Positions 1-6,360 of a DNA stretch of 6,917 nucleotides are shown here, piece by piece. A model generated the notes under the pieces. That model searched no databases and had not been told where the DNA came from. It saw only the letters and a program-made list of their open reading frames with translations. A program made the translations under genes and the position numbers. How positions within the stretch are numbered: position 1 is the first letter of the stretch; each line of letters opens with the position of its first letter. The stretch is from a bacterium (lineage in GTDB: Bacteria > SZUA-182 > SZUA-191): the NCBI GenBank assembly GCA_003230535.1, contig QIEW01000208.1, positions 1 to 6,917 of the forward strand. The letters run 5' to 3'.

Positions 1-2
1 CA

Positions 3-52
3 GGGCAGTGGCCCTGGCCTACCCCATATGGGTAGAGTTGGGGCCACTGCCC
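3..52. repeat. 12-bp perfect inverted repeat with inner palindrome
   Basis: GGGCAGTGGCCC at 3-14 is the exact reverse complement of 41-52. The spacer contains a second palindrome, CCCATATGGG at 23-32. The structure could fold as a long hairpin or cruciform. No T-run follows on the + strand (the next bases are AACATAT), so a classical terminator for an upstream gene is not convincing. It may be a dispersed repeat or the 3' structure of a gene outside the window. Confidence 0.6.
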
Positions 53-116
53 CAACATATAGTACGGCTAACTTTTTTAAAATGACTTTTGTAAGAAGCT
101 CAAAGGAGAACCAAAT

Positions 117-263
117 ATGACTGAATTGGTTGTTTTTATTGTGACTGTCTTGATCAGTGCCGGTTTCGCTTTTTATTTCTACCGAGACGCCGTTAATACT
201 TCCCAAAAAGTAGATGCGGAAATCAAGAAAGAAAGACAGTTGTTGGCTCAACGACATGCCTGA
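117..263 (+). CDS. Small single-pass membrane protein, 48 aa, unknown function
   Basis: ATG at 117 is preceded by a good ribosome binding site (AAAGGAGA, 102-109, AGGAG ending 8 nt upstream), and the frame closes at TGA 261-263. The product starts MTELVVFIVTVLIS. Residues 4-22 form one hydrophobic helix that ends in aromatic residues (FAFYFY). The rest is a charged, probably helical tail rich in K, E, R and Q (about residues 24-48). With few positive charges at the N-terminus and several after the helix, an N-out/C-in orientation is expected. Such proteins are often accessory subunits of membrane complexes or single-helix regulators, but no family is recognised. A gene upstream of the window could be its operon partner. 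The strong ribosome binding site and sensible topology support a real gene. Confidence 0.6.
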   Translation: MTELVVFIVTVLISAGFAFYFYRDAVNTSQKVDAEIKKERQLLAQRHA

Positions 264-278
264 TTTTCTTCTTCGTTT

Positions 279-426
279 CCAGTCTCCTGCCTGGTAACCC
301 ATGCGGGGGGAGACTTCGGCCTCCAGATACTGGCAGGTTGGGTCTGATGTTTCGGGCCTGTCTCAGGCCGAAACCCAACAGAGCGCCGGCGCCCTTAGCG
401 CTTTCGGCTTGAGAACCAGCCGAAAG
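279..426. other. Hairpin-rich non-coding stretch, possible structured RNA
   Basis: Several stems lie in series. GGAGAC 309-314 pairs with GCCTCC 319-324 around a TTCG loop closed by C-G, with one A-C mismatch. CCTGC 286-290 pairs with GCAGG 333-337 around that hairpin. TTTCGGGCCTG (about 350-360) pairs with CAGGCCGAAA (364-373) with one bulge. AGCGC 382-386 can pair with GCGCT 398-402. CTTTCGGCT 401-409 pairs perfectly with AGCCGAAAG 418-426. The last two stems overlap slightly and are alternatives. No known RNA family is recognised, and the strand is uncertain because palindromes fold on both. It could equally be a degenerate repeat cluster. The open frame at 301-501 looks like chance. Confidence 0.3.
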
Positions 427-448
427 ATCGAAAGCTTATTGTTTGTAA

Positions 449-482
449 AATCCCCCCTGCCCCCCTTTGGCAAAGGGGGGAA
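449..482. repeat. C6/G6 palindromic dispersed-repeat motif
   Basis: CCCCCCTTTG at 460-469 is an exact inverted copy of 471-480, giving a 9-10 bp GC-rich hairpin. It is preceded by another C-run (452-457). From memory, this kind of C-run/TTTGGCAAAG/G-run block recurs between genes in many bacterial genomes. It lies 80 bp past the stop of the beta-helix gene, which is read towards it, so it may stop or protect that transcript. The remaining bases up to 561 are AT-rich and show nothing else. Confidence 0.55.
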
Positions 483-561
483 TCGGAAAATTAGCTTATA
501 GTGACAATTTATTTCAATAAGTTACTTAAATATCTTATGTCGAACTCAGGTTACTTATTGG

Positions 562-2397
562 TCATCTCCTTCTGTAAAGAGTGGTAACGGACGGCAGTGA
601 CGGTTCGAAGATGAATGAAGCCCGGCTTATCTCACCGATAACATTAAACGTCCCCGGTTCGGTAAAACAAGCCTCAAGAGTATACTCTCCACTGGTTTCA
701 TCTCCCCTAAAATTATGACTGCAAATTCTCGATGGACCCCAATCAATCACTGTCCGAGAGCTAAGCAAAGGTGTCTGAACTGCAATCCATTTGTAAGGCG
801 TTCTTTCCCGGGGGTTGTATGTTTTTCCCCAGGGGTTGTAATAATAGGTTTCCCCATCAGGTAATATAACGCGCACATACAAATCAACTGTTCTATCTTC
901 GGCTCCGACCGTTGTCTCAAGGCTCGCATACACGGTCTCTCCAATGCCAACTATCTGTTTATTGATAGAGATGGAAAGGGAGGGTTCTTCGCTAACAGAA
1001 ATCTTATACTCATCACATCCCATGTCATACCCGTCGCCCTGGGGCCGGATATCCCCGTCTATGTCATTTGGCGGCGCTCCTTCAGGGTCGCATACATCAA
1101 TACATGGCGATCCTACAGATAAGTGATAATCATTGCTTTCAAATAAGGGGTCCATGTCTATATTACCTTCTCCTGCCCAACCCCCTTGGACATCAGAAAA
1201 AGTTATGTCCATAGAACTGCTTATACTTAAATAAATTTCATTGAAATCATCTCCATCTCTATCCCCCCAAAGGATACTATTGACCACCACCGGAGAGGAG
1301 GAAAGAAAGCAAGCAATTCCACCGCCGTCATCGTAGGCGGTATTCATGATGATCGTACAATTGGTAATTGTCGGCATGGAGTCGCGGCTACAAGATATCC
1401 CGCCGCCATCATCCTGAGCGGTATTGTTAAAGACGGCGCAATTGACAATCTCCGGCGAGGAGCCCCGGTAGCAACAAATCCCGCCCCCATCATAACCGGC
1501 TTGATTATTGGTAATAATGCAGCCGGAAATTGTCGACGAGGAATTGTTTAAATAAATCCCGCCGCCATAGCGGGAAGCGCTGTTATTTCTAATTTTACAA
1601 TTGTTAACAGAATATGATAAGGAGTTGCGGCTGGAAATCCCGCCTCCCTCATATCCAGCCATATTACTGCTTATAATACAATTTTCAATCGTCTGCGAGG
1701 AAGCTTCGCCGTAAATGCCGCCTCCGCCCCAATCGGAAGCCGTATTCCCCTTGATAGTGCAGTTATTAATCATGACAGAGGAGGAATCATAGGAACAAAT
1801 TCCACCGCCCCAGGATAAAGCCGTATTGCTGTTAACAGCACAATTTTCAATCGTCAGTGATGAAGCTTCGCCATAAATGCCGCCCCCATTATGGTTAGCT
1901 ATATTGTTACTTATCCTGCAATTGGCGACCGTCGGAGAAGCGGAACCGGCACAATAAATTCCACCGCCGTCATTGCCGGCGGTATTATTTTTGATAATAC
2001 AATTAGTAATTGCCGGCGCTGCATTATAGCAATAAATACCGGCGCCATTGTATGCCGAGCCGTTCCGAATGGTAAACCCATCTAATACACTATGGCCGCT
2101 GGCGCCGTTATTATAAAAGCTCACCACCTTGCCATATCCGCCGCCGTCGATAATTGTGCTCTCAGCGGAATTCACAGATTTTAGGGTAACAGACTTACTT
2201 AGAAAAATGATATTTTCGATATAGGTTCCATCATCAACCAAGACTGTATCTCCGTCTGAGGCCGCATCAATCGCGTCCTGAATGGTGGGATAATCCCCCG
2301 GCACATTGAATTCGGCGGCTTGCGCAGGCCATCCGTAGACCGCCAACATGATACTAACAAACAAAACAACCCAAAACTTCCCTTCCCTCTTGCTCAT
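562..2397 (-). CDS. Secreted right-handed parallel beta-helix protein, choice-of-anchor Q type
   Basis: The protein has 611 residues. ATG at 2397-2395 follows an ideal ribosome binding site (AAGGAGGT, + coordinates 2405-2412) at 7 nt. A signal peptide is clear: charged MSKREGK, hydrophobic core about 8-22, cleavage near AQA (25-27). Residues 30-62 match the beta-helix entry motif (VPGDYPTIQDAIDAASDGD). Ten rungs follow, marked by GAGI/GGGI at about 118, 144, 171, 197, 225, 251, 278, 304, 331 and 358, a 26-27 residue period with Asn ladders (NC, NN, NTA). Residues 417-463 resemble the choice-of-anchor Q segment (DPLF, SPCID, DIDGDIRPQG, YDMGCDE). Residues 470-611 form a separate, probably beta-rich C-terminal domain ending LYRRR. 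Pectate-lyase or NosD-like folds share this architecture, but no catalytic residues can be assigned, so an adhesin, surface or carbohydrate-binding role is equally possible. The gene stands alone. Confidence 0.9.
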   Translation of the reverse strand: MSKREGKFWVVLFVSIMLAVYGWPAQAAEFNVPGDYPTIQDAIDAASDGDTVLVDDGTYIENIIFLSKSVTLKSVNSAESTIIDGGGYGKVVSFYNNGASGHSVLDGFTIRNGSAYNGAGIYCYNAAPAITNCIIKNNTAGNDGGGIYCAGSASPTVANCRISNNIANHNGGGIYGEASSLTIENCAVNSNTALSWGGGICSYDSSSVMINNCTIKGNTASDWGGGGIYGEASSQTIENCIISSNMAGYEGGGISSRNSLSYSVNNCKIRNNSASRYGGGIYLNNSSSTISGCIITNNQAGYDGGGICCYRGSSPEIVNCAVFNNTAQDDGGGISCSRDSMPTITNCTIIMNTAYDDGGGIACFLSSSPVVVNSILWGDRDGDDFNEIYLSISSSMDITFSDVQGGWAGEGNIDMDPLFESNDYHLSVGSPCIDVCDPEGAPPNDIDGDIRPQGDGYDMGCDEYKISVSEEPSLSISINKQIVGIGETVYASLETTVGAEDRTVDLYVRVILPDGETYYYNPWGKTYNPRERTPYKWIAVQTPLLSSRTVIDWGPSRICSHNFRGDETSGEYTLEACFTEPGTFNVIGEISRASFIFEPSLPSVTTLYRRR

Positions 2398-2461
2398 CTG
2401 AAATACCTCCTTTCACCTTGGCACAGGTTTAATAAATCATCGGTTGCTGTAAATTTGAGGA

Positions 2462-2527
2462 CTAACGCCTCTTTGTGTAATAATCTGATGAAAACAGCCA
2501 GCTTAATAGTAATCTGTATATTAAATT
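2462..2527. repeat. 66-bp direct repeat, copy 1
   Basis: This matches 2673-2738 over 66 positions without gaps (59 identical). It lies 65 bp upstream of the beta-helix start codon, so it probably contains part of that gene's upstream region. The second copy lies beyond the partial MITE-like repeat at 2528-2676. All seven differences are transitions. Confidence 0.85.
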
Positions 2528-2676
2528 CTGTGGTGTCAGATTCTCAAATCTGACACCTCCTTCAAATCTGACACCTCCTTCCTAAAACCGCCAGTCAGGT
2601 CTGAGGACCTGACTGCACAAAACCGGATGAACCAAAAAAACCACAAACGGTACTTTAAAATGTTCTAAGTCCCTAA
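2526..2676 (+). mobile_element. Partial MITE-like repeat, copy A (right end only)
   Basis: The core at 2526-2621 is shared with 6271-6345. It holds two hairpins, GGTGTCAGATT 2532-2542 with AATCTGACACC 2547-2557, and AGTCAGGTC 2593-2601 with GACCTGACT 2606-2614. Copy A also carries a perfect 18-bp tandem duplication (2545-2562 and 2563-2580) that copy B lacks. Bases 2622-2676 end in AAGTCCCTAA. Read in reverse complement, its last 36 bases match 6218-6253 at 27 positions, as terminal inverted repeats of one element would. Copy A has no matching left end; the 66-bp duplication begins there instead. No ORF is present, so any movement would need a transposase from elsewhere. Confidence 0.65.
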
Positions 2677-2738
2677 CGCCTCTCCATGTAATAATCTAAT
2701 GAAAGCAGCCAGTTTAGTAGTAATCTGTATATTAAATT
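2673..2738. repeat. 66-bp direct repeat, copy 2
   Basis: This is the second copy of 2462-2527. Its first four bases (CTAA) overlap the AAGTCCCTAA terminus of the adjacent repeat. It lies in the 640-bp gap between the divergent beta-helix and FMN/polyferredoxin genes and has no coding frame. Confidence 0.85.
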
Positions 2739-2801
2739 ATATTTAACATTATATCACGACATACGTAAAATGTATAGCAAACATTTATAGCTGGATCACC
2801 G

Positions 2802-2831
2802 TTTACTTCTTTCTGACATTCCGGTTATAAT
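2802..2831 (+). promoter_or_regulatory. Possible sigma-70-type promoter for the FMN/polyferredoxin gene
   Basis: TTTACT (2802-2807) and a perfect TATAAT (2826-2831) are separated by 18 bp and point towards the gene starting at 3041. The implied leader would be about 200 nt. The remaining non-coding sequence from 2739 to 3040 is AT-rich. I recognise no riboswitch, tRNA or further repeat in it, and there is no clear ribosome binding site close to 3041. Confidence 0.35.
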
Positions 2832-3040
2832 GCCCTGGAGATTTGAACCGCTCCTCAAGGAACAGACCTTTGCCGGACGGAGACATCGTTAAGGTTAATG
2901 CAGAAAATTTATTGTTGCGTTCCCGCTGTGATCGTATGTATTATGTATTACCTTAATGTGGGTTATAGGGATATAAAAACTAATGTCCGTTAAACTGGAG
3001 TAGGCAGGAATAATCTCAGTTACCTATCTAACTAAATACA

Positions 3041-4375
3041 TTGAAAAGAATTTGGCAGATTGGCATAATCTTAAGTTTGATGGTTGCATTAGGCAGTCAT
3101 CTTTATTTACGATTTTCCCCGGCAAAGGACGAGAGCAAAATAAAAAAATCTTTAAAATCCGTCCTGCCCAAAGCGGAAACTTTTTCTGTAAAAAGCGGCC
3201 GGCCACCTGCCTACGAGGGCTACGGAGTAAGTAAGCAAGGGGACAAGGAACTGCGCGGCTTGGCTTTTCTTACCACCGATGTGGCCCGGGAGGTAAAAGG
3301 CTATGCCGGACAGATAAAGACGCTGGTGGGGATGTCCCCTAAAGGATCGGTAACCGGAATAGAAATTATCAGCCATCACGAGACCCCATCTTATGTGTTC
3401 GGCATACATGAGCCCTGGTTTAAAGATCAGTTCAAGGGAAAGCAGGCTTCCGATCCTTTTGTCCTCGATAAAGACCTGGATGGGATAACCCATGCTACCG
3501 TAACCGTAACGGCAATCGCCAAAGGGGTGAAAAAGGGCCTGCTGCGAGTAGGTAAGCAGAGGTTGGGACTGCCCTTAGAGGAGGCGGCGGAAAATCCCTG
3601 GGCGGCGCTAAAACCGTGGCCGCTCGTATGGGCGGCGGCGGTAATTGCCTTGGCGCTGGCGAGCTTGTTCACCAAACAGATGCTGATACGTTACGGCTGC
3701 CTGGCGTCTACTATTTTAGTCATCGGCTTCGGCTATCCTAACGCCATCTCGGTCGTAAACCTGGTAAACATCATTACCTGCCGGCTGCCCTCCCTCCATT
3801 TGAACCTGTTTTGGTATATCCTGATCGGCTTTACATTAATCGGAGCGCTGATCTGGGGTCGGGTTTATTGCGGGTTCTTATGTCCTTTCGGAGCCATACA
3901 GGAGTTTTTGGAAAAACTCCCTCTGCAAATACCTAAGCTCAAAATATCCCCCACAGCTGAGAAGCGGGCCAGACTGGGCCGCAACCTGTTACTGTGGCTG
4001 ATTGTACTTGCCGCTTTGGGATTGAATAATGCCAATATCGGGGATTATGAACCCTTCTCTACCCTGTTTACCTGGTCTGGGGAACATTTAGATTGGCTGT
4101 GGGTAGGGTTGACTTTGGGAGGGGCGCTGTTTTTGCCCCGATTTTTCTGCCGCTGCCTGTGCGGGGTGGGAGTGGCTTTAGGGTGGCTCTCATGGCGCAG
4201 CCCAAAACGGCTCAGGGTAAAGCCGGACTGCAAGGGGTGCGGACGCTGCCAGCCGGCTTGTCCCTATGGGGCTATTGATGGAAATTCACAGCAGGGATAC
4301 AGTATAAATCCGGTAGAATGCACCCAATGCAATCTGTGTCTGGACTCCTGTCCCCATGGCTGTTTGGGGCGTTAA
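3041..4375 (+). CDS. FMN-binding, NosR/NapH-like membrane polyferredoxin
   Basis: A 444-residue membrane electron-transfer protein. An N-terminal anchor (about 5-22) leads into a periplasmic FMN-binding domain (about 55-170) with GYAGQI (87-92), HHETP (112-116) and DGITHATVT (147-155). This corresponds to the flavinylation motif Dxx(S/T)GAT, in which an ApbE-type transferase attaches FMN to Thr, probably T153; the usual Gly is His151. Membrane helices follow at about 194-211, 214-231, 254-272, 314-330 and 352-368. The NapH/NosR-type CxxxCP is C277-C281-P282; a second CxxxC is C370-C374, followed by Gly. Two [4Fe-4S] motifs, C397/400/403/407 and C427/430/433/437, end the protein. Related proteins (NosR, PceC) pass electrons from quinol or ferredoxin across the membrane. 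No reductase, nosZ or apbE is in the window, so the partner is unknown. The start is TTG at 3041, because an in-frame stop lies at 3029 and the ATG at 3080 would cut the anchor. No Shine-Dalgarno is seen. Confidence 0.85.
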   Translation: MKRIWQIGIILSLMVALGSHLYLRFSPAKDESKIKKSLKSVLPKAETFSVKSGRPPAYEGYGVSKQGDKELRGLAFLTTDVAREVKGYAGQIKTLVGMSPKGSVTGIEIISHHETPSYVFGIHEPWFKDQFKGKQASDPFVLDKDLDGITHATVTVTAIAKGVKKGLLRVGKQRLGLPLEEAAENPWAALKPWPLVWAAAVIALALASLFTKQMLIRYGCLASTILVIGFGYPNAISVVNLVNIITCRLPSLHLNLFWYILIGFTLIGALIWGRVYCGFLCPFGAIQEFLEKLPLQIPKLKISPTAEKRARLGRNLLLWLIVLAALGLNNANIGDYEPFSTLFTWSGEHLDWLWVGLTLGGALFLPRFFCRCLCGVGVALGWLSWRSPKRLRVKPDCKGCGRCQPACPYGAIDGNSQQGYSINPVECTQCNLCLDSCPHGCLGR

Positions 4376-4493
4376 CCAAAAATGGATATGAAATTGTTAT
4401 CGGAAAAGCTGGAGCTAATCAGATTATCTTTTCCAAACATCAATTTTTTGTTATACTAATCACACGGGGGGGATTGTTTCTGCCGTCTAACGG

Positions 4494-4715
4494 ATGGCGC
4501 TTATGAAAATGCAGAAACAGCTCAGGTGGGAAACACAAAATCATCTTATTTGTACCAACTGTAATTACTCTACGAAAGACCTTGGAAAAAGGCTTTGCGA
4601 AAACTGCGGCGTCAGGCTTGTCGCAACTTGTCCTAACGGGAAGTCTATCTTTGAGGGTTGCTTAAGTAATATCTGCTGGAATTACTCTTGTAAGTCCAGG
4701 AGAACTTACTATTAA
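4494..4715 (+). CDS. Small cysteine-rich, zinc-ribbon-like protein (73 aa or less)
   Basis: The frame opens with three possible starts (ATG at 4494, 4503 and 4509) directly after an in-frame stop at 4488, and ends at TAA 4713-4715. The product has paired cysteines, ICTNC (C-x2-C) and LCENCG (C-x2-C) 15 residues apart, as in a zinc ribbon, then a lone ATCPNG and further scattered cysteines (GC, IC, SC). ATCPNG looks like a CPNCG knuckle that has lost one Cys codon, so the second half may be decaying. No good ribosome binding site precedes any start; the nearest purine run (4466-4473) is about 20 nt upstream. It starts 118 bp after the polyferredoxin gene on the same strand. It may be a small zinc-binding protein or a fragment of a larger one. 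Confidence 0.4.
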   Translation: MALMKMQKQLRWETQNHLICTNCNYSTKDLGKRLCENCGVRLVATCPNGKSIFEGCLSNICWNYSCKSRRTYY

Positions 4716-4747
4716 TACTAAGGGGTTGGAGCGAAATAACCTTTATA

Positions 4748-4864
4748 TTATTTGTTAGGAAAAACAGAATAATTCCATTCACTGTAAAATTTGTTTCTGA
4801 CCAAATTAACAGCAGCTAATTCTTTATCGGTTATTTTTATTCCTTTTTCATTTATATACTCACC
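4748..4864 (-). pseudogene. C-terminal remnant of a transposase, ISAzo13-like
   Basis: Read on the minus strand, this stretch encodes 38 residues to a stop at 4748-4750, including KGIKITDKELAAVNL and FYSEWNYSVFP. From memory, this closely resembles the C-terminus of ISAzo13-family DDE transposases, which typically end in ...GEWNYTI.P. An in-frame stop at 4865-4867 cuts it off on the upstream side, and no catalytic part is present before the hom stop codon at 4906. Past the stop, the sequence running to CCCCTTAG (+ coordinates about 4720-4744) could be the old right end of the insertion sequence. The fragment is too short for certainty, but the codon-by-codon match is better than chance frames show. 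Confidence 0.5.
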
Positions 4865-4905
4865 TTACGCAAGTATAAGGAAAAAAACAGGCAGCGAGTT
4901 TCTGG

Positions 4906-6189
4906 TTACCAGAGGCTTTCTTCCACCCGGATGATGCTTACCGGTCCGTGGATTACTTCCAGGCGACGGAGGCGGGATACCGCCCGCTGGAAGCCGCCTT
5001 CGGACGCCCGATCCACAATGACGGCTAAAGGTATAATCTCGCCCCGCTCACCCCGGCTCTCTTTGGGCTGAAAGACTGACATAATGTTAATATCATAACG
5101 CCGAAAGACGCCGGCGATCTTCTCCAACACCCCTGGTTGATTTAGCGCCCCTACCCGCAGATAATACTCGCTTTTCACTTCGTTCATCTTCAGGAGGGGG
5201 AGGCGGCTGAGTTTGTCGGGGAAATATACCGGCTTACCGGTAATCACGTTTACCAGATCATATATAATCGCATAAGCGGCTGGATATTTGCCGGCGCCGG
5301 GAGCCGTAAATCCGCCCTGCCCGCGTAATTCATCGTAGATCTGGAGCCCGTTTTCCACCCCTTCCAATCTGGCCAAAGCTTTGTCCTTGGACACCAGACA
5401 GGGATGTACCCGCACCTCCAGTTTTTCCCGGTGCAGGCGGGCAATTCCCAAGAGCTTAATTCGGTAACCCAGGTCGCCGGCAAACTGGATGTCCTGCTGG
5501 GTGATCTGGCGAATTCCTTCGGTGTAGATCTGCTCTCGGCGGACGGGGGAGGCAAATGCCAACAGACACAATACCGCCACCTTATCGGCGGTGTCGTAGC
5601 CGTCGATATCCAGCGACGGATCCTCCTCGGCATAACCTAAAGCCTGGGCCTGCGCCAATATCTCAGGCAACTCCCGGGCCTGTTTCTCCATCTCGGTCAG
5701 GATATAATTGCTCGTCCCATTGAGCACCCCTACCAATGACTGGATGCTGATGGAGGTGGATAAACGCTCAAATATATCCAACAATCCGGTAACCGACGCT
5801 CTAAACCCCAAAAACCGGTCGCTTTTTATCGATTGCCGGAGAAGTTCCGGCCCCTTCTTGGCTATTACCGCTTTATTGGCGGTGATTACATGTTTTTTGC
5901 GGCGCAGAGCCTCCAGGATATACTCCCTGGCCGGACTTATCCCTCCCATGACTTCGACCACGATGTCTATATCCCTATCATCGAGGATCTGTCGCGGATC
6001 ATCGGTCAGTAACGACCGGTCTATTTCAATTGCCCGCGGCTTATCCAAATTACGCACCACAATTCGCTTCAGATTCAAGGATACGCCATATCTTCGCTCC
6101 AACTCCTGGCTTAGGCTGGACAACAATTCTACTACCCCGCAGCCTACAGTGCCCAATCCAAACAAACCGATATTTAATTTTCCAGACAT
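4906..6189 (-). CDS. hom: Homoserine dehydrogenase with C-terminal ACT domain
   Basis: A 427-residue cytosolic enzyme that reduces aspartate semialdehyde to homoserine with NAD(P)H, the branch point to threonine and methionine. The length is normal for monofunctional bacterial enzymes. The Rossmann motif is GLFGLGTVGCG (8-18). TANKA (103-107), NGTSN (157-161) and GYAEEDPSLDIDGYDTADK (185-203) are intact. E188, D199 and K203 keep the spacing of yeast catalytic residues E208, D219 and K223. The usual EAxVxGGIP loop reads RASVTGLLD (130-138), a notable change, and the later GAG motif reads APGAGKYPAAYA. An ACT domain (about 341-415) suggests amino-acid feedback, probably by threonine. ATG at 6189-6187 follows only a weak site (GGAAAG). 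The first 89 bp plus 27 bp upstream are duplicated at 6344-6627. No other threonine-pathway gene is in the window. Confidence 0.92.
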   Translation of the reverse strand: MSGKLNIGLFGLGTVGCGVVELLSSLSQELERRYGVSLNLKRIVVRNLDKPRAIEIDRSLLTDDPRQILDDRDIDIVVEVMGGISPAREYILEALRRKKHVITANKAVIAKKGPELLRQSIKSDRFLGFRASVTGLLDIFERLSTSISIQSLVGVLNGTSNYILTEMEKQARELPEILAQAQALGYAEEDPSLDIDGYDTADKVAVLCLLAFASPVRREQIYTEGIRQITQQDIQFAGDLGYRIKLLGIARLHREKLEVRVHPCLVSKDKALARLEGVENGLQIYDELRGQGGFTAPGAGKYPAAYAIIYDLVNVITGKPVYFPDKLSRLPLLKMNEVKSEYYLRVGALNQPGVLEKIAGVFRRYDINIMSVFQPKESRGERGEIIPLAVIVDRASEGGFQRAVSRLRRLEVIHGPVSIIRVEESLW

Positions 6190-6216
6190 AATCTTTCCGC
6201 TAGAGGGAACCTAATA
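6101..6216. repeat. 116-bp duplicated segment, original copy (hom 5' end)
   Basis: This holds codons 1-29 of hom plus the 27 bp before its ATG. It matches 6344-6360 joined to 6529-6627 at 113 of 116 positions. The coding part is identical; all three differences are upstream of the ATG. Confidence 0.92.
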
Positions 6217-6217
6217 C

Positions 6218-6345
6218 TTAGGGACTTGGAAATATTCAATATACCGTTTTAGGATGAGTCGTAATGTTTTTTCTGTGGTGTCAGATTCAGGAAATCTGAC
6301 ACCTCCTAAAACCGCCAGTCAGGTCTGAGGACCTGACTGCACAAA
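6218..6345 (+). mobile_element. Partial MITE-like repeat, copy B (left end only)
   Basis: It starts TTAGGGACTT (6218-6227), the inverted counterpart of the AAGTCCCTAA end of copy A, then runs into the shared core at 6271-6345. The core has hairpins GGTGTCAGATT/AATCTGACACC and AGTCAGGTC 6317-6325 / GACCTGACT 6330-6338. No right terminus is present: immediately after GCACAAA the sequence switches to the duplicated hom segment. It now supplies the DNA directly upstream of hom. A possible minus-strand promoter lies inside it (TATATT at 6243-6238, TTACGA at 6264-6259, but only 15 bp apart). Confidence 0.65.
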
Positions 6346-6360
6346 CTCCTGGCTTAGGCT

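Noticed and set aside
301-501. 66-residue ORF on the + strand
   Set aside because: It spans the hairpin-rich stretch and the C6/G6 palindrome. Its C-terminus (SPLPPFGKGGNR) is simply the translation of that repeat, and no ribosome binding site precedes it.
2832-3040. Riboswitch in the leader of the polyferredoxin gene
   Set aside because: The leader would be about 200 nt, but I find no match to known riboswitch cores and only short weak stems.
4402-4434. GGAAAAG/CTTTTCC inverted pair after the polyferredoxin gene as a terminator
   Set aside because: The stem is only 7 bp with a 19-nt loop and low GC, and the T-run is some distance away. I could not support a terminator call.
4863-4905. Rho-independent terminator for hom
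   Set aside because: On the minus strand a T-run follows hom, but the only hairpin before it (CTGG/CCAG at the stop codon) is too short and separated from it by 16 nt. The CCTTAC/GTATAAGG pair lies after the T-run.
5250-5633. 127-residue minus-strand ORF inside hom
   Set aside because: It is in a different frame within hom and rich in Arg, Trp and Pro, as typical for an out-of-frame shadow.
5708-6214. 168-residue ORF on the + strand, antisense to hom
   Set aside because: It lies entirely over the hom coding frame, whose protein motifs are unmistakable. It has no recognisable domain of its own.
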